The notes under the pieces were generated by a model, which was not told the DNA's origin, ran no database searches, and saw only the letters and a list, made by a program, of their open reading frames with translations. A stretch of 38,216 bases of DNA from Candidatus Moranbacteria bacterium UBA4824 (GTDB lineage: Bacteria; Patescibacteriota; Minisyncoccia; Moranbacterales; UBA2206): the NCBI GenBank assembly GCA_002400405.1, contig DHFM01000052.1, positions 1-38,216 on the forward strand, written 5' to 3'. The position numbers and the translations under genes are program-made. This document shows, one piece after another, positions 20,806 through 27,880 of the stretch (its first letter is position 1; every line of letters begins with the position of its first letter).

Positions 20806-21351
20806 TTAACTTTTTATCTCCATTGGAAATCCCAATAATTTAACCAGTGCCAATCCTTTCGCTCTATCCTGTGCATCTGTGACTACTGTCACTTCTAGGC
20901 TGAAAGTATTCTTTACTTGTTCCGGCAAAATTTCTGGAAAAATCAATTGTTCTTTTATCCCGATATTCAAATTACCACTTGCATCAACAGCTGAAGTTTT
21001 CAAACCATGAAAATCTTTCACGCGAGGAAGGGCAGCTTTGACTAATCTTTCGATAAAACTCCACATTCTTTTCCCTCGCAAAGTCACTTTCATTCCGATT
21101 TCTAATCCTTCTCTTGTTTTGAATCCAGCAATTGATTTTTTTGCTTTAGTCGGTAATGGTTTTTGCCCAGTAATGACAGTGAGAGTTTTCGCAATATCTT
21201 CAACTTGAGCAGAATCTTTCAAAAATTTTCCTATTCCAACATTAACCACGACTTTCTTTATCTTTGGCACTTCGAAATCATTGGAAAGATTAAGCTCTTT
21301 TTTCATTTTTTCCACTATTTCTTTTTTGTACTTTTCGCGAATACTAGTCAT
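20806..21351 (-). CDS. rplE: Large ribosomal subunit protein uL5
   Basis: uL5 binds 5S rRNA and contacts the P-site tRNA. The 181-residue protein has VPKIKKVVVNVGIGKFLKD near the N-terminus, ITGQKPLPTKAKKSIAGFKTREG, and the conserved C-terminal EQLIFPEI with EVTVVTDAQDRAKGLALVKLLGFP. Length is normal. It starts at ATG 21351, 20 bp behind rplX, and rpsN follows after 34 bp. Confidence 0.97.
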   Translation of the reverse strand: MTSIREKYKKEIVEKMKKELNLSNDFEVPKIKKVVVNVGIGKFLKDSAQVEDIAKTLTVITGQKPLPTKAKKSIAGFKTREGLEIGMKVTLRGKRMWSFIERLVKAALPRVKDFHGLKTSAVDASGNLNIGIKEQLIFPEILPEQVKNTFSLEVTVVTDAQDRAKGLALVKLLGFPMEIKS

Positions 21352-21371
21352 GGTATTTCTCTAAATATTTA

Positions 21372-21677
21372 TTATATTTCTCCTTGGCATTTTTTACAAA
21401 CTCTTTGCTTTTTTCCAGCTACTATCTTATATCCTATTCTGGTAGGTTTAGCACATTTTGGGCAAATCAGCATAACATTAGAAATTTGAACTCTTCTTGG
21501 CACTTCGATTCTTTGTCCTTTCTCTCCTTGTTTTCTTGGTTTAGAATGTTTTTTTACGATATTCAAACCTTCCACCACAACTTTTCCATCTTGCGGAACC
21601 GCCTGCAAAACTTTCCCGGTTTTTCCGGAGTCCTTGCCTGCGAGCATTTTTACTAAATCATTTTTCTTTATCTTCAT
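21372..21677 (-). CDS. rplX: Large ribosomal subunit protein uL24
   Basis: uL24 starts 50S assembly and lies near the exit tunnel. The 101-residue protein has the KOW motif (KNDLVKMLAGKDSGKTGKVL), VEGLNIVKKHSKP, and a C-terminal zinc-ribbon-like pair CPKC and CKKC, as in many bacterial uL24 proteins. It starts at ATG 21677, 89 bp behind rplN across a heptad-type repeat. Confidence 0.95.
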   Translation of the reverse strand: MKIKKNDLVKMLAGKDSGKTGKVLQAVPQDGKVVVEGLNIVKKHSKPRKQGEKGQRIEVPRRVQISNVMLICPKCAKPTRIGYKIVAGKKQRVCKKCQGEI

Positions 21678-21678
21678 A

Positions 21679-21766
21679 ATAATATCACAGAATTACACAG
21701 AAACCTTACGGAACGACACTGAATTTTTTCTGTGTTGCTCTGTCTTATTCTGTATCTTTTTGTGTT
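21679..21766. repeat. ACAGAAT/TTCTGTG-type repeat behind rplN
   Basis: CACAGAATTACACAGAAAC lies at the left, and TTTCTGTGTTGCTCTGTCTT, ATTCTGTATC, TTTTTGTG on the right; the arms are partly complementary and the units recur every 7-10 nt. It abuts the rplN stop codon (21767-21769). The sequence differs from the other families, but the placement is the same. Confidence 0.6.
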
Positions 21767-22132
21767 TTATAATACTTCTGGCGCGAGAGAAATTATCTTG
21801 CTAAATCCTTTGTCTCTAATTTCTCTGGCAATCGGTCCAAAAATTCTGGTCCCTTTTGGTTCTTTGTTTTCCAAAATCACTGCGGCATTTTCATCAAATC
21901 TGATGTATGATCCATCTTTTCTTCTAAATTCTTTTCTTTGTCTAACAATCACGGCTCGCACCTTATCCCCTTTTTTTACCATGCCTCTCGGCTCAGCAGT
22001 TTTCACTGAAGCTACAATAATGTCACCAATGCTAGCAAAGCGTCTTCTCGTTCCGCCTAAAACCTTAAAGCATTGAATCATTTTTGCTCCACTATTATCA
22101 GCTACTTTCAATTTTGTTTGAGCTTGTATCAT
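21767..22132 (-). CDS. rplN: Large ribosomal subunit protein uL14
   Basis: uL14 forms an intersubunit bridge with 16S rRNA. The 121-residue protein begins MIQAQTKLKVADNSGAKMIQ, contains GDIIVASVKTAEPRGMVKKGDKVRAVIVRQ, and ends with GTRIFGPIAREIRDKGFSKIISLAPEVL, all conserved. Length is normal. It starts 4 nt behind rpsQ. Confidence 0.97.
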   Translation of the reverse strand: MIQAQTKLKVADNSGAKMIQCFKVLGGTRRRFASIGDIIVASVKTAEPRGMVKKGDKVRAVIVRQRKEFRRKDGSYIRFDENAAVILENKEPKGTRIFGPIAREIRDKGFSKIISLAPEVL

Positions 22133-22136
22133 ATTC

Positions 22137-22385
22137 TTAAACTACTTTATATTTTTTATCCTTACTTATTGGTCGGCAAGCAATTATTTCCACCGTATCA
22201 CCAATTTTGCATTTATTTTCTTCATCATGAGCCTTATATCTCTTGGTTGATTTATATTTTTTCTGATATTTTTTATGAGTTTTGAATATATCCACAGCAA
22301 TAATAGCGGTCTTATTACCCTTATCGCTGACTACCACACCTTTCTTTTTGGCTAATATTTTATTGTTATTTGAATTATTTTCCAT
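22137..22385 (-). CDS. rpsQ: Small ribosomal subunit protein uS17
   Basis: uS17 is a primary 16S rRNA-binding protein. The 82-residue protein has the OB-fold core: KKGVVVSDKGNKTAIIAVD, then TKRYKAHDEENKCKIGDTVEIIACRPISKDKKYKVV, which includes the family motif. The N-terminal Asn/Lys-rich tail is short. rpmC is 8 nt upstream and rplN 4 nt downstream. Confidence 0.96.
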   Translation of the reverse strand: MENNSNNNKILAKKKGVVVSDKGNKTAIIAVDIFKTHKKYQKKYKSTKRYKAHDEENKCKIGDTVEIIACRPISKDKKYKVV

Positions 22386-22393
22386 TTTCTTTA

Positions 22394-22576
22394 TTATTTT
22401 TCACTAATTAAAGTATTTATACGAGCAATGTCTTTTTTTTCACCTCTCAGCTCGCGAGTGTTTTTCACTTGCTTGACTGCAATATCAAATCTAAGCTTTC
22501 TGACTTTTTCTTGTTTTTCTGAAAGCATTTTTTTCAACTCTTCAATATTTTTTTCTCGTAATTCTTTAATTTTCAT
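22394..22576 (-). CDS. rpmC: Large ribosomal subunit protein uL29
   Basis: uL29 lies at the tunnel exit, where SRP and trigger factor dock. The 60-residue protein is a two-helix hairpin with MKIKELREKNIEELKKMLSE and RKLRFDIAVKQVKNTRELR. ATG 22576 is preferred over a longer frame that would overlap rplP. The rplP stop lies 1 nt upstream. Normal length. Confidence 0.95.
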   Translation of the reverse strand: MKIKELREKNIEELKKMLSEKQEKVRKLRFDIAVKQVKNTRELRGEKKDIARINTLISEK

Positions 22577-22577
22577 A

Positions 22578-22982
22578 TTATTCTTTTTCAACAAATTTAG
22601 TCTTTACATTTAATTTATAAGCTGCGAGTCGCATCGCTTCCTTAGCAATTTCTCTTTTTACGCCATCCATTTCAAATAATATCGTTCCTGGTTTTACCAC
22701 TGCCACAAAATGATCCACTGCGCCTTTACCTTTACCCATTGGGGTTTCATCACCTTTTTTTGTCATTGGCTTATCAGGAAAAATTCTAATCCAAATTTTT
22801 CCTCCGCGCTGGACAGATCTTGTCATAGCTCGTCTAGAAGCCTCTATTTGACGCGCTGTGACTAAGCTTGCCCCCATAGCTTTCAAACCAAAACTGCCAA
22901 AACTAATCTCGTTACCGCGATGAGCTGTTCCGCGAATTTTCCCTCCGCGTTGGATCTTTCTGTGTTTTACTTTTTTTGGCAT
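22578..22982 (-). CDS. rplP: Large ribosomal subunit protein uL16
   Basis: uL16 organises the A-site region of the 50S subunit. The 134-residue protein begins MPKKVKHRKIQRGGKIRGTA and carries GSFGLKAMGASLVTARQIEASRRAMTR, KIWIRIFPDKPMTKKGDETPMGKGKG and a conserved C-terminal part. ATG 22982 is preferred to the frame-extending upstream Met-Leu. It follows rpsC after the hairpin repeat of copy B. Confidence 0.97.
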   Translation of the reverse strand: MPKKVKHRKIQRGGKIRGTAHRGNEISFGSFGLKAMGASLVTARQIEASRRAMTRSVQRGGKIWIRIFPDKPMTKKGDETPMGKGKGAVDHFVAVVKPGTILFEMDGVKREIAKEAMRLAAYKLNVKTKFVEKE

Positions 22983-22998
22983 CAACATAATAATTTAT

Positions 22999-23109
22999 CT
23001 TACGAATTACGAATTCTTACGAATGTACTAATGTGAGTTAAAAATAATTTTTGTATTTTATTAAATTATTCGTAATTCGTACATTCGTACTGATTCGTAA
23101 TTCGTAAGG
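22999..23109. repeat. TTCGTAA-type hairpin repeat behind rpsC (copy B)
   Basis: About 110 bp with complementary ends, CTTACGAATTACGAATTC and GATTCGTAATTCGTAAGG, and a central loop with AATGTGAGTTAAAAATAATT. By eye it is identical to copy D (27359-27468) along its length. It starts 1-2 nt behind the rpsC stop codon (23111-23113). Confidence 0.9.
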
Positions 23110-23110
23110 A

Positions 23111-23755
23111 TTACTCAAATACTTCTCCTTTATACAACCAAACTTTCACTCCTAATGTTCCATATGTCGTATAGGCCGTCGCTCGGGAAAAATCGATATC
23201 GCATCGCATAGTATGCAGTGGTAATGTTCCCTTAGCTGACCATTCTCTACGACTCATTTCCGCTCCGCCCAATCTTCCAGACATTTCAATTTTCACTCCT
23301 TTGATATTCTTATTTTTCATTACTTGTTCCAAAGCTGATTTCATAGCTTTTCGGAAAGGCAATCTTTTTTCTAATTGATCAGCAATGTTTTGCGCCATAA
23401 TTGCAGCGCTCTCTTCCATATTCTTAACTTCGACAATATCCACTTTCAAATTCATATTCTTATTGCCTTTGAAAAAATTCTTTTGAATATAACTCTTAAT
23501 ATCTTCGATGCCACTACCACCGCGTCCGATTAGCACTCCCGGTCTGGCAGTTTTGATGATTACTCGAATCATTTTGGCTGATCTTTCTATTTCTACTTCA
23601 GATATAAAAGCCGCTTTCCATTTTTTGGAAACTCCACCTCTAATTTCAATATCTTGCTTGAGGTTCTTTGTATATTCTCTTTTACTAAACCATTTAGATT
23701 TCCAGTCTTGAGTTATCCCCATCCGGAATCCAATTGGATTTACTTTATGTCCCAT
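23111..23755 (-). CDS. rpsC: Small ribosomal subunit protein uS3
   Basis: uS3 forms part of the mRNA entry channel and has helicase-related activity. The 214-residue protein has MGHKVNPIGFRMGITQDWKS, the KH domain with RPGVLIGRGGSGIEDIKSYI, and the C-terminal GVKIEMSGRLGGAEMSRREW, TLGVKVWLYKGEVFE. The end is shorter than E. coli uS3 (233) but matches many bacteria. It follows rplV across the copy C repeat. Confidence 0.97.
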   Translation of the reverse strand: MGHKVNPIGFRMGITQDWKSKWFSKREYTKNLKQDIEIRGGVSKKWKAAFISEVEIERSAKMIRVIIKTARPGVLIGRGGSGIEDIKSYIQKNFFKGNKNMNLKVDIVEVKNMEESAAIMAQNIADQLEKRLPFRKAMKSALEQVMKNKNIKGVKIEMSGRLGGAEMSRREWSAKGTLPLHTMRCDIDFSRATAYTTYGTLGVKVWLYKGEVFE

Positions 23756-23792
23756 GCTAATTTAATTTTATATGCTTTAGTTAACTATTTCC

Positions 23793-23902
23793 TTACGAAT
23801 TACGAATTTTTACGAATGTACTAATGTGAATTGAATAATCTTTTGCTGTTTTATTAAATTATTCGTAATTCGTACATTCGTACCGATTCGTAATTCGTAA
23901 GA
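23793..23902. repeat. TTCGTAA-type hairpin repeat behind rplV (copy C)
   Basis: CTTACGAATTACGAATTTTT and GATTCGTAATTCGTAAG are the ends of a 110-bp hairpin that resembles copies A, B and D, with a variant loop (AATTGAATAATCTTTTGC). It begins about 5 nt behind the rplV stop codon (23908-23910). Confidence 0.85.
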
Positions 23903-23907
23903 GTTAT

Positions 23908-24450
23908 TTACATTGACTTTCTTTGGAATATTTTTTTTGCCCAACCCTTATTAGGGGTTTCTTTTTTGGCACGCTCTTCAATTTTATTATTTCCTTCGGT
24001 CTTTTTTTCTGGGTCGCTCTGTTTCTCCTCTGCCTCTTTCTGCTCTTTCTTTCTTTCTTTTTCTCTTTTTTTCATTTCCGCTTCCATTTCTTCTTTAGTT
24101 TTTCTATTCTTTCCTTCCACTCTTTCTTCTAGAATAATTTCTATCTTGGAGGTTCTTTTGAGAATTTCACCAGCTCGTCCGAAGGCTTTCGGCATCCAAC
24201 GTTTCATTGTCGGTCCTGCTCCAACTCTGGCATCATATACATACAGATTATTCTTATCCAAACCAAAATTATTTTCTGAATTAGCGATTGCACTTAAGAG
24301 CAACTTTTTCATATGCGGACTAGTTCTTTTCACATGCACATCAAGCTGATCAAGCGCTTCCAAGACATCCAAACCTTTGATCAAATCAGCCACTAATTTT
24401 GACTTTCTTGGAGCGATTCTTAAATTGTTTAATTTTGCATTAACTTTCAT
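23908..24450 (-). CDS. rplV: Large ribosomal subunit protein uL22 with a long charged tail
   Basis: uL22 lines the peptide exit tunnel. Residues 1-112 hold the conserved fold (NNLRIAPRKSKLVADLIKG, HMKKLLLSAIANSENN, GPTMKRWMPKAFGRAGEILK). Another 68 or so residues follow, consisting of Lys/Glu repeats (EEMEAEMKKREKERKKEQKE) and ending in GWAKKIFQRKSM. Standard uL22 is about 110-120 residues, so the tail is an extra, probably unstructured or coiled part. It starts at ATG 24450, 11 bp behind rpsS. Confidence 0.95.
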   Translation of the reverse strand: MKVNAKLNNLRIAPRKSKLVADLIKGLDVLEALDQLDVHVKRTSPHMKKLLLSAIANSENNFGLDKNNLYVYDARVGAGPTMKRWMPKAFGRAGEILKRTSKIEIILEERVEGKNRKTKEEMEAEMKKREKERKKEQKEAEEKQSDPEKKTEGNNKIEERAKKETPNKGWAKKIFQRKSM

Positions 24451-24461
24451 AATTGTTGAAA

Positions 24462-24803
24462 TTATTTCTTGGTATCAGTTGAAGCCTTAGCCGCTTTAGC
24501 CGCATCTAATTCTTTTTGTTTAGCAGCTGTTTCCAATTCTTTTTGCATCTTTCCTCCGTGTCTTACAAATTTCTTAGTTGGAGAAAATTCTCCTAATTTG
24601 TGTCCTACCATTTCTTCAGAAACCAAAACAGGAATATGAATTTTTCCATTATGCACACCAAAAGTAAAACCAATCATTTCCGGAGAAATTACACAGGCGC
24701 GAGACCAAGTCTTGATCGCTGTTCGATCACCCGGTTTCTTATCTTTAATTTTCTTGATAAGCCTCTCGTCAATATAAAGGCCTTTCTTTAAACTTCTTGT
24801 CAT
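24462..24803 (-). CDS. rpsS: Small ribosomal subunit protein uS19
   Basis: uS19 binds the head of the 30S subunit next to uS13. The 113-residue protein has MTRSLKKGLYIDERLIKKI, KTWSRACVISPEMIGFTFGVHNG and HKLGEFSPTKKFVRHGGK. A lysine- and alanine-rich tail (residues about 87-113) is longer than usual. Its ATG immediately follows the rplB stop codon with no gap. Confidence 0.96.
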   Translation of the reverse strand: MTRSLKKGLYIDERLIKKIKDKKPGDRTAIKTWSRACVISPEMIGFTFGVHNGKIHIPVLVSEEMVGHKLGEFSPTKKFVRHGGKMQKELETAAKQKELDAAKAAKASTDTKK

Positions 24804-25637
24804 TTATTTTCTCTTAGATCTTCTTTTGATTATGAATTTATTGCTATATTTCTTCTTCTTTCTGGTTTTTTTACCAAGAGCTATCTTACCCCATGGAGTT
24901 TTTGGATGTTTGAGCCCAATTCCTTGTCGGCCTTCACCTCCACCATGTGGATGATCAACTGGATTCATAGCGCTACCTCGCACTCCTGGTCTCACTCCCA
25001 TATGTCTTTTTCTTCCAGCTTTTCCAATGTTAACAGAATTATGTTCAAAATTACTTACTTGACCGATAGTAGCATAGCATTCACTACTTATCAAGCGAAT
25101 TTCTCCAGAGGACATTTTCACTTGAGCAGTTTTTTGATCTATGGCAGTAAGAGTTGCACCTGTTCCGGCACTTCTGGCTATTTGTCCACCACGACCGGAA
25201 AAAAGTTCCAAATTGGAAACAACTGTTCCGATAGGAATATTTTTCACCTTAGCACGATTACCAATTTTTATTGGGGCATCTTCCTGAGAAATTATTTTTT
25301 GATCAATAGCCAAACCTTCCGGTGCTAACACATATCTTTTCTCTCCATCGGCATAAATTACAAGAGCGATAAAAGCACTTCTGACAGGATCTTTTTCAAT
25401 TGAAGCCACTCGCCCCCAAATGCCAAATTTGTCTTGCATGAAATCAACTTTGCGATATCTTTGTTTCGCTCCGCCACCTTGATGACGCACAGAAATTTTT
25501 CCTCCCGATCTTCCAGCTTTTTTGGTCATTTTTGCCAAAAGAGACTTCTCCGGTTTTCGGTCGGTTATCATAGAAGACTTCACAATAGACATGTTTCTTC
25601 TACCAGCTGTATTTCGTTTATAAATTTTAATCGCCAT
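24804..25637 (-). CDS. rplB: Large ribosomal subunit protein uL2
   Basis: uL2 supports peptidyl-transferase activity and subunit joining. The 277-residue protein has NTAGRRNMSIVKSS near the N-terminus, KISVRHQGGGAKQRYRKVDF, and the C-terminal GVRGSAMNPVDHPHGGGEGR with the conserved His residue near the peptidyl-transferase centre. Length is normal. It is 24 bp behind rplW. Confidence 0.97.
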   Translation of the reverse strand: MAIKIYKRNTAGRRNMSIVKSSMITDRKPEKSLLAKMTKKAGRSGGKISVRHQGGGAKQRYRKVDFMQDKFGIWGRVASIEKDPVRSAFIALVIYADGEKRYVLAPEGLAIDQKIISQEDAPIKIGNRAKVKNIPIGTVVSNLELFSGRGGQIARSAGTGATLTAIDQKTAQVKMSSGEIRLISSECYATIGQVSNFEHNSVNIGKAGRKRHMGVRPGVRGSAMNPVDHPHGGGEGRQGIGLKHPKTPWGKIALGKKTRKKKKYSNKFIIKRRSKRK

Positions 25638-25661
25638 ATTGGTTCGAGTTATCTCTCTAAA

Positions 25662-25937
25662 TTATTTTCCTCCAAAAACATCAATACTTTCTCCTTTTTT
25701 TACTTTTACAATTGCTTTTCGGTAGCCTGATTTAGTTCCAAGCACTCTGCCTCTAAGTCTTTTTTTGCTAGGAACATTAATTGTTCTGACAGTTATCACT
25801 TTTACTTTATATAATTCTTCAACTGATTTTTTAATTTGAATCTTAGTTGCTTTTTTAGCCACCTTGAAAATATATTTATTCTGCTCTCCCGCTGTTGTCG
25901 CCGCTTCAGTTATCCATGGTTCAATGAGTATTGTCAT
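25662..25937 (-). CDS. rplW: Large ribosomal subunit protein uL23
   Basis: uL23 sits at the tunnel exit and is the docking site for trigger factor and SRP. The 91-residue protein has a short N-terminus (EPWITEAATTAGEQNKYIFKV), then KATKIQIKKSVEELYKVKV and the loop with KKRLRGRVLGTKSGYRKAIVKV. A typical uL23 begins with IIxPxITEKS; the Ser after TE is replaced here. It lies 9 nt behind rplD. Confidence 0.94.
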   Translation of the reverse strand: MTILIEPWITEAATTAGEQNKYIFKVAKKATKIQIKKSVEELYKVKVITVRTINVPSKKRLRGRVLGTKSGYRKAIVKVKKGESIDVFGGK

Positions 25938-25946
25938 TTTTTTCTA

Positions 25947-26573
25947 TTACTTATTATACTTTTCTTCTAAATATTTAACGCTGTCTTTTGACATTAATAA
26001 AAATTTATTCTTAAGCATTTCTAAAACATTCAATTGGCTAATCAGGATATTTTCTACTTTTTTGATATTTCGACTGGCAATTCTCAAATCTTTTTCAGCC
26101 GTTGAAAAAGCCATCAAAGTTTTTCCGCTTATTTTCAAGTTTTTCAGCGTCTGCGCCATTACCTTAGTTTTCTTATCTTTCAAATCAAATTTATCCAAAA
26201 TCATAATTTCATTGTCCTTAAGTTTTCCACTCAGCACCATCAGGATTGCCTTGGCATTCATTTTCTTGTTGATTTTTTTAGTAAAATTTCGATCGCTTCT
26301 TGGTCCGAAAGCCACTCCACCTTTTTTCCAAGCGGGATTTCGCACTGATCCTACTCGTGCTCGGCCTGTTCCTTTTTGTTTCCATGGTTTGATTCCCGAA
26401 CCAGCTCGGTCTCCTCGATTTTTTGTATGAGCCAAAACTTGTCTTTGATTTGATTGAATCGCCACCATTGCCTGATGGATAAGAACATCATTTTTCTTCA
26501 CTCCAAAAACAGCTTCGGATAAATCCATTTTCTCCACTTCCTGACCGGCTATATTGTAAACAGAAATTTTCAT
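25947..26573 (-). CDS. rplD: Large ribosomal subunit protein uL4
   Basis: uL4 reaches into the exit tunnel and in E. coli represses its own S10 operon. The 208-residue protein has the N-terminal VYNIAGQEVEKMDLSEAVF, the tunnel loop NRGDRAGSGIKPWKQKGTGR, RVGSVRNPAWKKGGVAFGPR, and the C-terminal KNLKISGKTLMAFS helical domain. Normal length. It starts at ATG 26573, 8 nt behind rplC. Confidence 0.96.
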   Translation of the reverse strand: MKISVYNIAGQEVEKMDLSEAVFGVKKNDVLIHQAMVAIQSNQRQVLAHTKNRGDRAGSGIKPWKQKGTGRARVGSVRNPAWKKGGVAFGPRSDRNFTKKINKKMNAKAILMVLSGKLKDNEIMILDKFDLKDKKTKVMAQTLKNLKISGKTLMAFSTAEKDLRIASRNIKKVENILISQLNVLEMLKNKFLLMSKDSVKYLEEKYNK

Positions 26574-26581
26574 AATTGTTG

Positions 26582-27142
26582 TTATTTAACGCTGGCTATT
26601 TCCACCACTCGTCCCATTACTCCTGGAACTGGGCCTTCAAGTCCTAAAATATTTTTTTCTTTATCTATAAAAACAATCTTAATATTCTTACTTGTGACTC
26701 TTTTGCCTCCCATTCTTCCTGCCATTCTTTTGCCCTTAACCACATGTTCAGGAAATCCAGAGCCAATCGCACCAGGAGCTCGAAGATCATGCTTGTGTCC
26801 GTGAGTCTTAGGCGATCCACCAAAACCATGTCTCTTTACTACGCCTTGAAAACCTTTCGCCTTGCCTAATCCACTTATCTTTACTTTGTCGCCAATTTCA
26901 AAAATCGAAACATCCAGCACAGCGCCTTCTTCTAGTTTTATCTCCTCTACTCGGAATTCTTTTTTGAATTTCTTGTTCTTAGTTTTATCTATTTCCAATT
27001 GAACCGCTTGATACCCATTTTTTTCTTTATTTCTAATCAAACTAACTTTTGAAGCACATTCAACCAGCGTCACATTTTGCGCACCCTCTTCGCCGTAAAG
27101 CGTTGTCATACCTAATTTTTTTCCTAATATAAATTTATTCAT
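26582..27142 (-). CDS. rplC: Large ribosomal subunit protein uL3
   Basis: uL3 is an early-assembling 50S protein near the peptidyl-transferase centre. The 186-residue protein begins MNKFILGKKLGMTTLYGEEG and contains GLGKAKGFQGVVKRHGFGG, KTHGHKHDLRAPGAIG and MAGRMGGKRVTSKNI. It is slightly shorter than E. coli uL3 (209). It starts at ATG 27142 behind a 328-bp leader/intergenic region with a possible attenuator. Confidence 0.96.
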   Translation of the reverse strand: MNKFILGKKLGMTTLYGEEGAQNVTLVECASKVSLIRNKEKNGYQAVQLEIDKTKNKKFKKEFRVEEIKLEEGAVLDVSIFEIGDKVKISGLGKAKGFQGVVKRHGFGGSPKTHGHKHDLRAPGAIGSGFPEHVVKGKRMAGRMGGKRVTSKNIKIVFIDKEKNILGLEGPVPGVMGRVVEIASVK

Positions 27143-27196
27143 CTTTTTTTAAAAATAAAAACTGGTTTATTACCAGCCAAAACTCCTCGGGGAGTT
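27143..27196 (-). promoter_or_regulatory. Possible attenuator just upstream of rplC
   Basis: Reading the minus strand, AACTCC and GGAGTT (27196-27181) form a small hairpin. It is followed by CTGGTAATAAACCAG (27176-27162), a hairpin directly followed by TTTTTATTTTT, the form of a Rho-independent terminator. It ends less than 20 nt before the rplC start, so it would cut the transcript at the entry to the S10 cluster rather than after a gene. Confidence 0.5.
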
Positions 27197-27232
27197 TATA
27201 GAAATTTCTTTCTTGGCTAGTTGAGTATCTCG

Positions 27233-27336
27233 CCTGCCTAATTTTCCTATCTTATTATATATCCTCAACTGTTTGGGTCAGATAATCATTATTCTTAGTT
27301 GGGGAAAAATATAACAAAGTAAGAAAATTTGGCAGG
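27233..27336 (-). repeat. Inverted-repeat hairpin and possible promoter in the rplC leader
   Basis: CCTGCCTAATTTTC (27233-27246) and GAAAATTTGGCAGG (27323-27336) pair at 13 of 14 positions and enclose about 76 bp. Inside, a minus-strand TATAAT (27259-27254) has CTGACC (27281-27276) 16 bp upstream, so a promoter is possible. The arrangement resembles the elements upstream of secY, rpsG and tuf, but the sequence differs. Confidence 0.45.
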
Positions 27337-27357
27337 TACAGACTTTAACTAGAATTC

Positions 27358-27468
27358 CTTACGAATTACGAATTCTTACGAATGTACTAATGTGAGTTAA
27401 AAATAATTTTTGTATTTTATTAAATTATTCGTAATTCGTACATTCGTACTGATTCGTAATTCGTAAGG
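27358..27468. repeat. TTCGTAA-type hairpin repeat behind rpsJ (copy D)
   Basis: Ends CCTTACGAATTACGAATTC and GATTCGTAATTCGTAAGG form the stem of a 110-bp hairpin. By eye it is the same sequence as copy B at 22999-23109. It begins 2 nt behind the rpsJ stop codon (27471-27473). Together with the two preceding features it fills the 328-bp rpsJ-rplC gap; no gene was seen there. Confidence 0.9.
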
Positions 27469-27470
27469 GG

Positions 27471-27797
27471 TTACATTTTTATCTCAACATCCACTCCCGC
27501 TGGCAAATCTAGATTTGTGAGACTATCAATCGTTTTAGGAGTTGGGCTGATTATATCAATCAATCTTTTGTGGATTCTCATTTCATACTGATCGCGAGAA
27601 TCTTTGTGAACAAATGTTGATTTATTAACCGTGTACCTTCTTATTTCAGTCGGCAAAGGCACTGGTCCGGCAATACTCGCGCCTGATCTCTGAGCTGTTT
27701 CAACAATAAGCTTAGCTGATTGATCAATAATTTTATGATCATACGCTTTAATCTTAATCCTGATTCTTGGTTTTACTTCTCCTTCTACCTTCAACAT
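27471..27797 (-). CDS. rpsJ: Small ribosomal subunit protein uS10
   Basis: uS10 is part of the 30S head and the NusB-S10 antitermination complex. The 108-residue protein has IRIKIKAYDHKIIDQSAKLI, then GPVPLPTEIRRYTVNKSTFV and SRDQYEMRIHKRLIDI, with the conserved C-terminal LPAGVDVEIKM. ATG 27797 gives a few extra N-terminal residues (MLKVEGEVKP). It lies 83 bp behind tuf across a hairpin. Confidence 0.96.
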   Translation of the reverse strand: MLKVEGEVKPRIRIKIKAYDHKIIDQSAKLIVETAQRSGASIAGPVPLPTEIRRYTVNKSTFVHKDSRDQYEMRIHKRLIDIISPTPKTIDSLTNLDLPAGVDVEIKM

Positions 27798-27834
27798 TTA
27801 GTTTTTAATATAATCTATTAATTATGCTTTATAA

Positions 27835-27866
27835 AGCTCGCCTCATATAAATTTTAGAGACGAGCT
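27835..27866 (-). other. Stem-loop between tuf and rpsJ
   Basis: AGCTCGCCTC (27835-27844) and GAGACGAGCT (27857-27866) can pair over 10 positions (one G-U) around a 12-nt loop. It is not followed by a T-run on the minus strand, so it is more likely an mRNA-processing or stabilising hairpin than a terminator. Confidence 0.5.
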
Positions 27867-27880
27867 CTGAAAGCAAACGA

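Noticed and set aside
22999..27468. CRISPR array in the ribosomal region
   Set aside because: The repeats are hairpins one per intergenic gap, not regularly spaced with unique spacers, and no cas gene is present.
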